From contig NZ_LT629711.1 of the NCBI RefSeq assembly GCF_900104525.1, forward strand, positions 434,001 to 498,000: a stretch of DNA of 64,000 nt, written 5' to 3'. The stretch is from Pedococcus dokdonensis. GTDB taxonomy: Bacteria; Actinomycetota; Actinomycetes; Actinomycetales; Dermatophilaceae. Positions 56,755 through 64,000 of the stretch are shown piece after piece; positions within the stretch are counted from its first letter, which is position 1, and each line of letters opens with the position of its first letter. Under the pieces are notes generated by a model. The model was not told where the DNA came from. It was given only the letters and a program-made list of their open reading frames with translations, and searched no databases. The translations under genes and the position numbers were made by a program.

Positions 56755-57810
56755 TCACGACAGACCCGGGAACGGGGCCAGCGGCACGCCCCACCGGGAA
56801 GCCAGCACCTCGGTGTCTCCGAGCCACTGCACGAGGGCGCCCAGGGGACCGAGGTCGCCGTTGGCCGAGCCGAGGTCGCGGGCCACCGAGGCCCGCAGGT
56901 CGGTCACCACCTGCACGGCGAGCTTGCGCGCGGCCGCCGGCGTGGTCACCTGGAAGGGCAGTGGGTAGCCCAGGGCCGGTGGCTCGGCCGTGGCGCCCGC
57001 CAGGGTCTCCTGCTCGCTGGCGCGCGCCTCGAGGGTGGCCAGGGTCGCGCGGGCCAGGGTCTGTTGGGCCCCGGACGTGGACTGGGCCGCCACCACCTCG
57101 AAGGCGTAGACCGCGGCGCGCGTGCTCTCGAGGTAGGACGCCGCCAGCGAGGGCGCCGACCAGGCCGGCTCCGGCCAGGTGACCGGCGTCCCGAGGAGGT
57201 TGGCAGCGGCAGAGCGCTGGGCCAGGACGCTGCCGATCAGCGGCACCGCGGCGTCCGGCACGGAGGCGAGCGACGCGATCGCCGTCGGACCGAGGTCGCT
57301 GGCCTCCTCGGCCGCCAGTGCCTTGGGCCCGGTCGTCGGCGCGGAGGCGGTCGCGCGACCGGTCGCGGTCGGGGCCGGGCTGCCGGTGGACGGCGCCGTG
57401 ACGCCCGGGCTGGTGGTCGACGTCCCGGTCGCCGTGGTCGGCGGAGCCGCGGAGGCCTCGTCCAGGATCTTCTGGGGGACGCCGAGGCGCAGCAGCTCGG
57501 CCTGCAGGACGGTCGACTGGCGACGGTGCAGGGCGGCCAGCCGGGCCGGGAGACCGGTGCCGGCACCTCCGAGCGACGCGGCGCGATCGGCGAGATCGGT
57601 CGAGTGCTGCCACAACGCGAGCAGGAAGGACTCACCCGGGATCGGCGCGCGGGTCGGGATCAACGGCACTCTCGGGGCATCGTCCTCCAGTCGGATTCCG
57701 CACGCGGACAAGGCCATCGCCGCAACGGATCCCAGGCCCAGCCCGACACCCACGGACAGGACACCGCGCCGGGTCGGGCGCGGCGGCATACCGGGGTCGG
57801 CCGTGGACAT
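56755..57810 (-). CDS. Tat-exported DUF4439-containing lipoprotein
   Basis: The 351-residue protein has a twin-arginine motif (PTRRGVLSVGVGLGLGSVAA) and a lipobox ending ALSAC, so it is likely folded before export and lipid-anchored. The remainder is Ala/Thr/Pro-rich with a central low-complexity stretch and a C-terminal four-helix DUF4439 bundle (LARATLATLEARASEQETLA). The CAGAAT box is six bases before the ATG at 57810 on the minus strand. It lies between the APH gene and rimP, the position the corresponding gene holds in mycobacteria. Function is unknown. Confidence 0.8.
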   Translation of the reverse strand: MSTADPGMPPRPTRRGVLSVGVGLGLGSVAAMALSACGIRLEDDAPRVPLIPTRAPIPGESFLLALWQHSTDLADRAASLGGAGTGLPARLAALHRRQSTVLQAELLRLGVPQKILDEASAAPPTTATGTSTTSPGVTAPSTGSPAPTATGRATASAPTTGPKALAAEEASDLGPTAIASLASVPDAAVPLIGSVLAQRSAAANLLGTPVTWPEPAWSAPSLAASYLESTRAAVYAFEVVAAQSTSGAQQTLARATLATLEARASEQETLAGATAEPPALGYPLPFQVTTPAAARKLAVQVVTDLRASVARDLGSANGDLGPLGALVQWLGDTEVLASRWGVPLAPFPGLS

Positions 57811-57816
57811 GCGCCG

Positions 57817-57822
57817 ATTCTG
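57817..57822 (-). promoter_or_regulatory. -10-like box CAGAAT (minus), leaderless start of the lipoprotein
   Basis: CAGAAT on the minus strand is six bases before the ATG at 57810, the same arrangement as other genes in this window. Confidence 0.45.
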
Positions 57823-57864
57823 GCACGGGCGCTGGTGCGGGCATGCGGCCCGCTGGCGGCGCCG

Positions 57865-57870
57865 ATAGAG
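57865..57870 (+). promoter_or_regulatory. -10 box TAGAGT of the rimP-nusA operon
   Basis: TAGAGT lies 41 bases before the rimP GTG at 57912, giving a leader of about 34 bases with a purine-rich AGAGAGGACG ribosome site. Unlike many genes here, rimP is therefore not leaderless. Confidence 0.5.
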
Positions 57871-57911
57871 TGGCCGGGCACGACCACCAGAACTTCAGAG
57901 AGGACGAGTCA

Positions 57912-58442
57912 GTGAGCGTCAAGGAACAGATTCGTCCCGCCGTCGAGGCGCCGTTGCGCGACCTCGGGCTGCTGGTCGAGGACGTGGCCGTGACCCCCGC
58001 AGGCAAGCGCCGCCTCGTCCGCATCTGGATCGACCGGGTCCTCGACGACGCTGCTGCGACGACTGCCGCCACCCCGCCGCTGACCCTCGACGAGGTGGCC
58101 GACGCCACCCGAGCCGTGAGTGACGCCTTGGACGAGTCGGGCGCCATGGGCGAGCAGCCCTACACGCTCGAGGTCGGTTCGCCCGGCATCGACCGGCCGT
58201 TGACCGAGCCCCGCCACTTCCGTCGCAACGTGTCGCGGCTGGTGACCCTCACCCCCGTCGACGGCCCGGCCGTCACCGGGCGGATCACCGCTGCCGACGA
58301 CAGCAGGGTCACCCTCGAGGTGCCCGCCGCCAAGAAGGAGCCGGCCCGGTCGGTCGAGCTCGGGTATGCCGACGTGGCCCGGGCCGTGGTCCAGGTCGAG
58401 TTCTCGCGGCCCACTGACGACGACAACGCTGAGGAGCACTGA
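57912..58442 (+). CDS. rimP: Ribosome maturation factor RimP
   Basis: RimP helps 30S assembly, and the 176-residue product has its two domains: an N-terminal segment [20 protein letters not shown] then [18 protein letters not shown], and the [20 protein letters not shown] signature that leads to the C-terminal SH3-like barrel. The GTG start is preceded by a purine-rich ribosome site. It begins the rimP-nusA-ylxR-infB gene order found in most bacteria. The two-base gap before nusA suggests coupling. Confidence 0.92.
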   Translation: MSVKEQIRPAVEAPLRDLGLLVEDVAVTPAGKRRLVRIWIDRVLDDAAATTAATPPLTLDEVADATRAVSDALDESGAMGEQPYTLEVGSPGIDRPLTEPRHFRRNVSRLVTLTPVDGPAVTGRITAADDSRVTLEVPAAKKEPARSVELGYADVARAVVQVEFSRPTDDDNAEEH

Positions 58443-58443
58443 C

Positions 58444-59592
58444 ATGGACATCGACCTGGCCGCACTGAGGGCCCTCGAGCGCGAGCGCGACATCTCCCTC
58501 GACATCCTCATCCCCGCCATCGAGCAGGCCCTCCTCGTCGCCTACCACCGCACCGACGGCGCCTACCGCAACGCGCGGGTCGAGCTCGACCGCAAGTCCG
58601 GGCACGTCGTCGTGTGGGCCAAGGAGGAGCTCGAGCAGCCCGAGCCGACCCCTGTCCAGCCCGACGACGACGCCGACCCGGACGCACCCGCCGCGCCGGT
58701 CGAGCGCGTCGCGCGTGAGTACGGCCCGGAGTTCGACGACACCCCGACGGGTTTCGGCCGGATCGCCGCCGCCACCGCGCGCCAGGTCATCGTCCAGCGG
58801 CTGCGCGACCTCGAGGACGACGCGATCATGGGCGACTTCAAGGGTCGCGAGGGCGACGTCGTGGCCGGGGTCATCCAGCAGAGTCCCGACCCTCGCGTCG
58901 TCACGGTCGACTTCGGCACCGTCGAGGGGATCCTGCCGCTCGCCGAGCAGGTGCCGGGGGAGCGCTACGTGCACGGCGAGCGGCTGCGCTGCTTCGTGGT
59001 GTCGGTTCGGCGGGGGCCCAAGGGGCCGCAGATCGGGCTCTCGCGCACCCACCCCAACCTCGTGCGCAAGCTGTTCGCCCTCGAGGTGCCCGAGATCGCC
59101 GACGGTTCGGTCGAGATCGCAGCGCTGGCTCGCGAGGCCGGGCACCGCACCAAGATCGCGGTCCACTCCAAGGTGGCCGGGCTGAACGCCAAGGGCGCCT
59201 GCATCGGGCCGATGGGGGCCAGGGTGCGGGCCGTGATGACCGAGCTGCACGGCGAGAAGATCGACATCGTCGACTACTCCGACGACCCGCGGACCTTCGT
59301 GGCGGCCGCTCTGTCGCCCTCGCGGGTGCAGTCCGTGACGATCGTCGACCAGACGCTGCGGTCTGCTCGGGTGGTCGTCCCCGACTACCAGCTGTCGCTG
59401 GCCATCGGGAAGGAAGGCCAGAACGCCCGGTTGGCCGCCAAGCTGACCGGCTGGCGGATCGACATCCGGCCCGACACGGTCGGTGCCGACACGCCGGGCT
59501 CTCCTGCTGCGGACGGCTCGTCCCAGGACCCCTCCGCGGACCCGGCCGGGACCCCCGCAGCAGGTGCTGGTGACGCAGCCGGCCGACAGTAG
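58444..59592 (+). CDS. nusA: Transcription termination/antitermination factor NusA
   Basis: NusA binds RNA polymerase and RNA. The 382-residue protein has the N-terminal domain ([20 protein letters not shown]), an acidic insert ([20 protein letters not shown]), an S1 domain ([20 protein letters not shown]) and two KH domains ([20 protein letters not shown], then [20 protein letters not shown]). No C-terminal acidic repeats follow, as is usual in actinobacteria; instead it ends in a Pro/Ala/Asp/Ser-rich tail. It lies between rimP and ylxR. Confidence 0.94.
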   Translation: MDIDLAALRALERERDISLDILIPAIEQALLVAYHRTDGAYRNARVELDRKSGHVVVWAKEELEQPEPTPVQPDDDADPDAPAAPVERVAREYGPEFDDTPTGFGRIAAATARQVIVQRLRDLEDDAIMGDFKGREGDVVAGVIQQSPDPRVVTVDFGTVEGILPLAEQVPGERYVHGERLRCFVVSVRRGPKGPQIGLSRTHPNLVRKLFALEVPEIADGSVEIAALAREAGHRTKIAVHSKVAGLNAKGACIGPMGARVRAVMTELHGEKIDIVDYSDDPRTFVAAALSPSRVQSVTIVDQTLRSARVVVPDYQLSLAIGKEGQNARLAAKLTGWRIDIRPDTVGADTPGSPAADGSSQDPSADPAGTPAAGAGDAAGRQ

Positions 59593-59596
59593 GGGC

Positions 59597-59602
59597 TAGA
59601 CT
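59597..59602 (+). promoter_or_regulatory. -10 box TAGACT ahead of ylxR
   Basis: TAGACT lies between nusA and ylxR. Its start site would fall near 59610, downstream of the GTG at 59604, so translation from this promoter would have to begin at the later GTG at 59634. Confidence 0.4.
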
Positions 59603-59633
59603 GGTGGGGACCGACCGGACTGGACTCCGGCCA

Positions 59634-59945
59634 GTGGCATCGAGCACGACCGTCCACATCTCGCACGGGCAACCCACCCGGACGTGTGTGGGGTGCCGCA
59701 GGACGGATAGCTGGTCGGCACTCCTGCGAGTGGTCGCGGAGACGGACGAGACCGGAGTGATCCGACTGAGTCCCGACCCGCGGCGTCGCCTGCCGGGGCG
59801 CGGCGCATGGCTGCACCCCACGGGCGACTGTCTCGAGCAGGCCCTGCGCCGCCGGGCGTTCGGTCGCGCGCTGCGTGTCGGCGCCGCCCCGGATCCGGCA
59901 GCCGTCACGGCATACGTCGAGGGCCTGCGCCGGACCACGAGCTAG
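59634..59945 (+). CDS. ylxR: YlxR-family RNA-binding protein
   Basis: The protein of about 103 residues has the YlxR signature QPTRTCVGCRRTDSWSALLR near its N-terminus and the following RRLPGRGAWLHPTGDCLEQA. YlxR proteins bind RNA and affect expression of rnpB and other genes in some bacteria. The start at 59634 is suggested by the promoter at 59597-59602; GTG 59604 would add ten residues and is an alternative. It sits between nusA and infB as in most bacteria. Confidence 0.88.
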   Translation: MASSTTVHISHGQPTRTCVGCRRTDSWSALLRVVAETDETGVIRLSPDPRRRLPGRGAWLHPTGDCLEQALRRRAFGRALRVGAAPDPAAVTAYVEGLRRTTS

Positions 59946-60131
59946 GCAGCACGCACGCAATCCCCCTCACCACGAGGGACCGTCCACTCCACGGCGACCG
60001 CCGGTCGCCCTGGAAAACCGAAAGCGGGTTTGACGCTGATGAGCACCCGATGAGAACTCAGCAATGAGCTCCCCCCAGCTTTAACGACGGTCCGCCCTGT
60101 CACCTGACTGCGGACCAGGAACAGGAGAAAC
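59946..60131 (+). other. infB leader region
   Basis: The 186 bases between ylxR and infB contain no gene. They hold a poorly conserved AT-richer patch (TGGAAAACCGAAAGCGGG), an AGGAG ribosome site at the 3' end and short complementary stretches, but nothing I can name as a regulatory element. Confidence 0.4.
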
Positions 60132-62984
60132 GTGGCAAAGGTCCGTGTAAGCGCGCTCGCGAAAGAGCTCGGCACCGACAGCAAGACGCTGATCGCCCAC
60201 CTCAACAGCATCGGCGAGTACGTCAAGACCGCCAGCTCGACCATCGAGGCCCCGGTCGTCCGCAAGGCGACCGAGACCTTCCCGGAGGACCTGAAGAAGG
60301 CCCCGGCCAAGAAGGCTGCTCCCAAGCCGGCCGCTGCACCCGCTCCGGCGGCGCCCGGCCCGGCCAAGGCAGCCGAGCCGACCGCACCCGCGGCGGCTCC
60401 TGCTGCCGCACCCACCCCGGCCCCCGAGGCTCCGGCCGCCACAGCGCCGGCCGCTGCGGCGACCCCGGCACCTACTCCGGCGCCGGCTGTCCCCGAGGCG
60501 CCTGCCGCCCGGGCGGACGTCCAGTCCGCGCGTGACGGCGGCCAGCAGGGTCCCGGTGTCCCGGCGTCCCCACACCCCGGCAGCGCACCGCGTCCCGGCG
60601 CACCGCGTCCGGGCAACAACCCCTTCGCCCCCAGCCAGGGCATGCGCACCGGTCGCGACGGCGGCACCCGTGAGGGCGCTCCGCGCGAAGGTGCTCCCCG
60701 TGAGGGTGGCCAGGGCGGCGCCCGCCCGGGCAACAACCCGTTCGCGCCCAGCCAGGGCATGCCGCGTCCGCAGAGCCGTCCCGGCGGCGCTGGTCCGCGG
60801 CCCGGTGGCACCGGTGGTGCCGGTGGTCCCCGTCCCGGTGGGCCGCGCCCCAGCCCCGGCATGATGCCCGACCGCAGCGCGGTCGGCCGTCCCGGTGAGC
60901 GTCCCGCCCGCGGCGGCGGCCGTGGGCCCGGTGGCCCCGGCGGTGCCGGCGGTCGCGGACCCGGTGGCCCCGGTGGCCCCGGCGGTGGCGGCGGTTTCGC
61001 CGGTCGCCCCGGTGGCGGTGGCTTCCGTGGTGGTGCCGGTCGTGGCTCCACCGCCGGTGCCTTCGGCCGCGGTGGCGGCCGACCCGTGCGCGGCCGCAAG
61101 TCCAAGCGCGCGAAGCGCCAGGAGTTCGAGCAGATGCAGGCTCCGTCGCTGGGTGGCGTCACCGTCCCCCGCGGCGACGGGTCCACGACCATCCGCGTGC
61201 GCCGCGGGTCGTCGCTGACCGACTTCGCCGACAAGATCAACGCCAACCCGGCCTCGCTGGTGACGGTGCTGTTCCACCTCGGTGAGATGGCGACCGCGAC
61301 GCAGTCCCTCGACGAGGACACCTTCAAGGTGCTCGGCGCCGAGCTCGGCTACGACATCCAGGTGGTCTCGCCGGAGGAGGAGGAGAAGGAGCTCTTCGAC
61401 TCCTTCAACATCGACCTCGAGACCGGCATCGAGGGTGAGGACGACGACGACCTGCAGCCGCGGCCGCCCGTCGTCACCGTCGTCGGCCACGTCGACCACG
61501 GAAAGACCCGCCTGCTCGACGCCATCCGCAACGAGGACGTCGTCGCGGGCGAGGCCGGTGGCATCACCCAGCACATCGGTGCCTACCAGGTGCACCGTGA
61601 GCACGAGGGCGTCGACCGCGCGATCACCTTCATCGACACCCCGGGTCACGAGGCGTTCACCGCCATGCGTGCTCGTGGTGCCAAGGTGACCGACATCGCG
61701 ATCCTCGTGGTCGCCGCCGACGACGGTGTGATGCCGCAGACCATCGAGGCGCTCAACCACATGCAGGCCGCCGACGTGCCGATCGTCGTCGCCGTCAACA
61801 AGATCGACGTCGACGGCGCCAACCCGGCCAAGGTGCGCCAGCAGCTGACCGAGTACAACCTCGTCGCCGAGGAGTACGGCGGCGAGACGATGTTCGTCGA
61901 CGTGTCGGCCAAGGCCGGCCAGAACATCGACTCGCTGCTCGAGGCCGTCCTGCTCACCGCGGACGCCGCGCTCGACCTGCGGGCCAACGCCGACAAGGAC
62001 GCCCGTGGTGTCGCAATCGAGGCCAACCTCGACCGCGGCCGTGGTGCGACCGCGACGGTGCTGGTCCAGTCGGGCACGCTGCACGTCGGTGACGCCATCG
62101 TCACGGGCTCGGCCTACGGCCGCGTCCGCGCGATGCTCGACGAGCACGGCAACAACCTCACCGAGGCGGGTCCGTCCCGACCGGTGCAGGTCCTCGGTCT
62201 GTCCTCCGTGCCGCGCGCCGGTGACACCTTCGTGGTGGCCCCCGACGACCGCACGGCCCGTCAGATCGCCGAGCGTCGCGAAGCCGCGGACCGGCAGGCC
62301 TCGCTGGCCAAGGCCCGCAAGCGCATCTCGCTCGAGGACCTCACCGAGGCGCTCGCCGCGGGCAAGGTCGAGACCCTCAACCTCATCCTCAAGGGTGACG
62401 TGTCGGGTTCGGTCGAGGCGCTCGAGGACGCCCTGCTGCAGATCGACGTGGGCGACGAGGTCGACCTGCGGATCATCGACCGCGGCGTCGGTGCGATCAC
62501 GATGAACAACATCAACCTGGCCATGGCGTCCAACGCCGTGATCATCGGGTTCAACGTGCGCGCCGAGGGTCAGAACGCCGACTACGCCGACCGCGAGGGC
62601 GTCGAGATCCGCTACTACTCGGTGATCTACCAGGCCATCGAGGAGATCGAGGCAGCGCTCAAGGGCATGCTCAAGCCGGAGTTCGAGGAGGTGGAGCTCG
62701 GCACCGCCGAGATCCGCGAGATCTTCCGCTCCAGCAAGTTCGGCAACATCGCCGGCTCGATCGTCCGCAGCGGCGAGATCAAGCGCGGCACCCGGGCGCG
62801 GATCACCCGCGACGGCGTGGTCGTGGCGGAGAACGTCGAGATCGCCGGTCTGCGCCGCTTCAAGGACGACGTCACCGAGGTCCGCGAGGGCTTCGAGTGC
62901 GGCATCAACCTGGGGTCGTTCAACGACCTCCAGATCGGTGACCTCATCGCGACGTCCGAGATGCGCGAGAAGCCGCGCGACTGA
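60132..62984 (+). CDS. infB: Translation initiation factor IF-2
   Basis: IF-2 brings initiator fMet-tRNA to the ribosome. The 950-residue protein has [20 protein letters not shown] at the N-terminus and a long Pro/Ala/Gly/Arg-rich region (residues about 65-330) with two [13 protein letters not shown] repeats. The G domain follows, with G1 [21 protein letters not shown]2 [14 protein letters not shown]3 [13 protein letters not shown] and G4 in [20 protein letters not shown]. The C-terminal domains end with [25 protein letters not shown] precedes the GTG. A leader of about 186 bases separates it from ylxR. Confidence 0.97.
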   Translation: MAKVRVSALAKELGTDSKTLIAHLNSIGEYVKTASSTIEAPVVRKATETFPEDLKKAPAKKAAPKPAAAPAPAAPGPAKAAEPTAPAAAPAAAPTPAPEAPAATAPAAAATPAPTPAPAVPEAPAARADVQSARDGGQQGPGVPASPHPGSAPRPGAPRPGNNPFAPSQGMRTGRDGGTREGAPREGAPREGGQGGARPGNNPFAPSQGMPRPQSRPGGAGPRPGGTGGAGGPRPGGPRPSPGMMPDRSAVGRPGERPARGGGRGPGGPGGAGGRGPGGPGGPGGGGGFAGRPGGGGFRGGAGRGSTAGAFGRGGGRPVRGRKSKRAKRQEFEQMQAPSLGGVTVPRGDGSTTIRVRRGSSLTDFADKINANPASLVTVLFHLGEMATATQSLDEDTFKVLGAELGYDIQVVSPEEEEKELFDSFNIDLETGIEGEDDDDLQPRPPVVTVVGHVDHGKTRLLDAIRNEDVVAGEAGGITQHIGAYQVHREHEGVDRAITFIDTPGHEAFTAMRARGAKVTDIAILVVAADDGVMPQTIEALNHMQAADVPIVVAVNKIDVDGANPAKVRQQLTEYNLVAEEYGGETMFVDVSAKAGQNIDSLLEAVLLTADAALDLRANADKDARGVAIEANLDRGRGATATVLVQSGTLHVGDAIVTGSAYGRVRAMLDEHGNNLTEAGPSRPVQVLGLSSVPRAGDTFVVAPDDRTARQIAERREAADRQASLAKARKRISLEDLTEALAAGKVETLNLILKGDVSGSVEALEDALLQIDVGDEVDLRIIDRGVGAITMNNINLAMASNAVIIGFNVRAEGQNADYADREGVEIRYYSVIYQAIEEIEAALKGMLKPEFEEVELGTAEIREIFRSSKFGNIAGSIVRSGEIKRGTRARITRDGVVVAENVEIAGLRRFKDDVTEVREGFECGINLGSFNDLQIGDLIATSEMREKPRD

Positions 62985-63017
62985 CGCACGACCAGCAGGT
63001 ATGCCGCGTGGTCGGCA

Positions 63018-63060
63018 GGGCCCGCACCGCCAGCTCCTCCGAGGGCTGGGGTGCGGGCCC
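63018..63060 (+). terminator. infB: Terminator hairpin after infB
   Basis: GGGCCCGCACC (63018-63028) pairs perfectly with GGTGCGGGCCC (63050-63060); CCAGC and GCTGG extend the stem inside with one bulged base. TTCCC follows. This is a strong stop for the infB message and separates it from the repeat array. Confidence 0.75.
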
Positions 63061-63069
63061 TTCCCGTGC

Positions 63070-63868
63070 TCCCCGACTTCTGGCCAGCGGTGCCGCATGT
63101 CGGGGCTGGGAACCCGGTCTGATCGGGCATGGGTGGCCAGAAGTCGGGGGAGGACGGCACTTCTGGCCAGCGGTGCCGCATGACGGGGCTGGAGACCCGG
63201 TCTGATCGGGCATGGGTGGCCAGAAGTCGGGGGAGGACGGCACTTCTGGCCAGCGGTGCCGCATGACGGGGCTGGAGACCCGGTCTGATCGGGCATGGGT
63301 GGCCAGGAGTCGGGGGTGGTCGGCACTTCTGGCCAGCGGTGCCCCATATCGGGGCTGGGAACCCGGTCTGATGGGGCATGGGTGGCCAGAAGTCGGGGGA
63401 GGTCGGCACTTCTGGCCAGCGGTGCCCCATGTCGGGGCTGGGGACCCGGTCTGATCGGGCATGGGTGGCCAGAAGTCGGGGGAGGTCGGCACTTCTGGCC
63501 AGCGGTGCCCCATGTCGGGGCTGGGGACCCGGTCTGATCGGGCATGGGTGGCCAGAAGTCGGGGAGGTCGGAGGTCGGGGGTGGTCGGCACTTCTGGCCA
63601 GCGGTGCCCCATATCGGGGCTGGGAACCCGGTCTGATCGGGCATGGGTGGCCAGAAGTCGGGGGAGGTCGGCACTTCTGGCCAGCGGTGCCCCATGTCGG
63701 GGCTGGGGACCCGGTCTGATCGGGCATGGGTGGCCAGAAGTCGGGTGTGGTCGGCACTTCTGGCCAGCGGTGCCGCATGTCGGGGCTGGGGACCCGGTCT
63801 GATCGGGCATGGGTGGCCAGAAGTCGGGTGTGGTCGGAGGTCGGGGGTGGCCAGAAGTCGGGGGAGGC
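63070..63868. repeat. Array of nine 83-bp tandem repeats with terminal inverted arms
   Basis: Nine copies begin at 63076, 63159, 63242, 63325, 63408, 63491, 63590, 63673 and 63756; a half copy ends near 63868. Spacing is exactly 83 bases except for one 99-base step where an extra GGAGGTCGGGGGTGGTC-like piece is inserted. Every full copy opens with ACTTCTGGCCA and contains TGGCCAGAAGT about 58 bases later, an 11-bp perfect inverted repeat in most copies (the fourth has one change); in the first copy the arms are 16 bp. The interior has GCCCC, ATGTC, GGGGC and CCCGG, TCTGATCGGG hairpin-capable segments. Reading frames across it on both strands are repeats of the same unit and not genes. Confidence 0.95.
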
Positions 63869-63901
63869 AGGGCGCGGTGCGGCAGCGGGCTGGTGGCTGA
63901 C

Positions 63902-63907
63902 TAGGGT
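63902..63907 (+). promoter_or_regulatory. Possible -10 box TAGGGT for rbfA
   Basis: TAGGGT follows the repeat array and lies about 73 bases before the rbfA ATG. If used, it gives rbfA a message separate from infB, since a strong terminator and the array lie between them. Confidence 0.4.
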
Positions 63908-63980
63908 GGAACCGGTCGCGGGGCTGGTCGTCGAGCCGGCTCCGACCTGCCCATCCGCACCGCCCAGCACAGGAGGACGC

Positions 63981-64000
63981 CATGGCTGACGCCGGACGTG
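63981..64000 (+). CDS. rbfA: Start of ribosome-binding factor A (truncated by window end)
   Basis: Only the first codons are visible: ATG with the following residues ADAGR, preceded by AGGAGG. Position directly after infB and the residues fit RbfA, which helps mature the 16S rRNA 5' end. Identification rests mainly on the conserved gene order. Confidence 0.7.

Noticed and set aside
63070..63868. CRISPR array
   Set aside because: The 83-bp unit is repeated whole with no variable spacer separated from a constant repeat, and no cas gene is present.
60081..63983. Very long minus-strand open frame (1300 codons) opposite infB and the repeat array
   Set aside because: It is the mirror of infB plus repeats of the 83-bp unit. 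The encoded Pro/Arg/Trp-rich text simply repeats the DNA unit, and infB on the other strand is certain.

Overview
The window is high-GC actinobacterial DNA. The best fit is a Micrococcales member near the Intrasporangiaceae (Terrabacter/Janibacter/Phycicoccus type). This is inferred from base composition, the dxr-rseP-ispG-GNAT-proS and rimP-nusA-ylxR-infB-rbfA gene orders, Tat-type lipoproteins, F420/PPOX-type enzymes, and many genes whose start codon lies 6-7 bases after a TANNNT-like -10 box (leaderless transcription). No rRNA, tRNA, transposase, phage or CRISPR feature was seen.

Layout. 1-7453: end of an unknown protein, rlmN, a secreted copper monooxygenase-like protein, purU, a minus-strand LOG/DUF1990/VOC operon and an APH-like kinase. 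7462-21211: a PPOX protein, then a polyamine uptake and breakdown locus. In that locus a minus-strand Lrp regulator-aminotransferase-FAD oxidase operon diverges from an aminobutyraldehyde dehydrogenase-potDABC-saccharopine dehydrogenase-like-agmatinase-succinate semialdehyde dehydrogenase series. Together these could import putrescine/spermidine or make putrescine from agmatine, and carry it through 4-aminobutanal and GABA to succinate. 21294-24061: an orphan DnaB/RecA-fold ATPase, a secreted guanyl RNase with its barstar-type inhibitor, and a Pr6Pr membrane protein. 24076-32157: the isoprenoid genes dxr and ispG with the site-2 protease rseP, split by a minus-strand two-component system and ABC exporter. 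32166-38620: an HxlR-VOC pair with a clear palindromic operator, GNAT, DoxX, PPOX, proS, HAD and TSUP genes.

38723-41447 is a flavin electron-transfer module: a ferric-reductase-like membrane flavoprotein, an FMN_bind protein and ApbE. 41487-47146 holds a GGCT-like protein, a YyaL-type thioredoxin-domain protein, a less GC-rich Fic gene with inverted-repeat operators, a GNAT, a collapsed FAD oxidoreductase pseudogene and a DUF2071 protein. 47209-51885 is a tightly packed operon (alpha/beta hydrolase, molybdopterin oxidoreductase, wax ester synthase/DGAT) behind a structured leader that also encodes a possible 13-residue leader peptide. 51960-55796 is a C4-dicarboxylate transporter with its DcuS/DcuR-like sensor-regulator pair. 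55800-64000 carries an APH-like kinase, a DUF4439 lipoprotein and rimP-nusA-ylxR-infB-rbfA.

The most unusual feature is a roughly 800 bp array of nine 83-bp tandem repeats, each bounded by an inverted repeat. It lies between the infB terminator and the rbfA promoter. Other notable features are the frequent GGTATGCC/GGCATACC motif in coding and non-coding DNA, a 3 x 42 bp in-frame repeat in the FAD oxidase, and a histidine-rich tail on the agmatinase.
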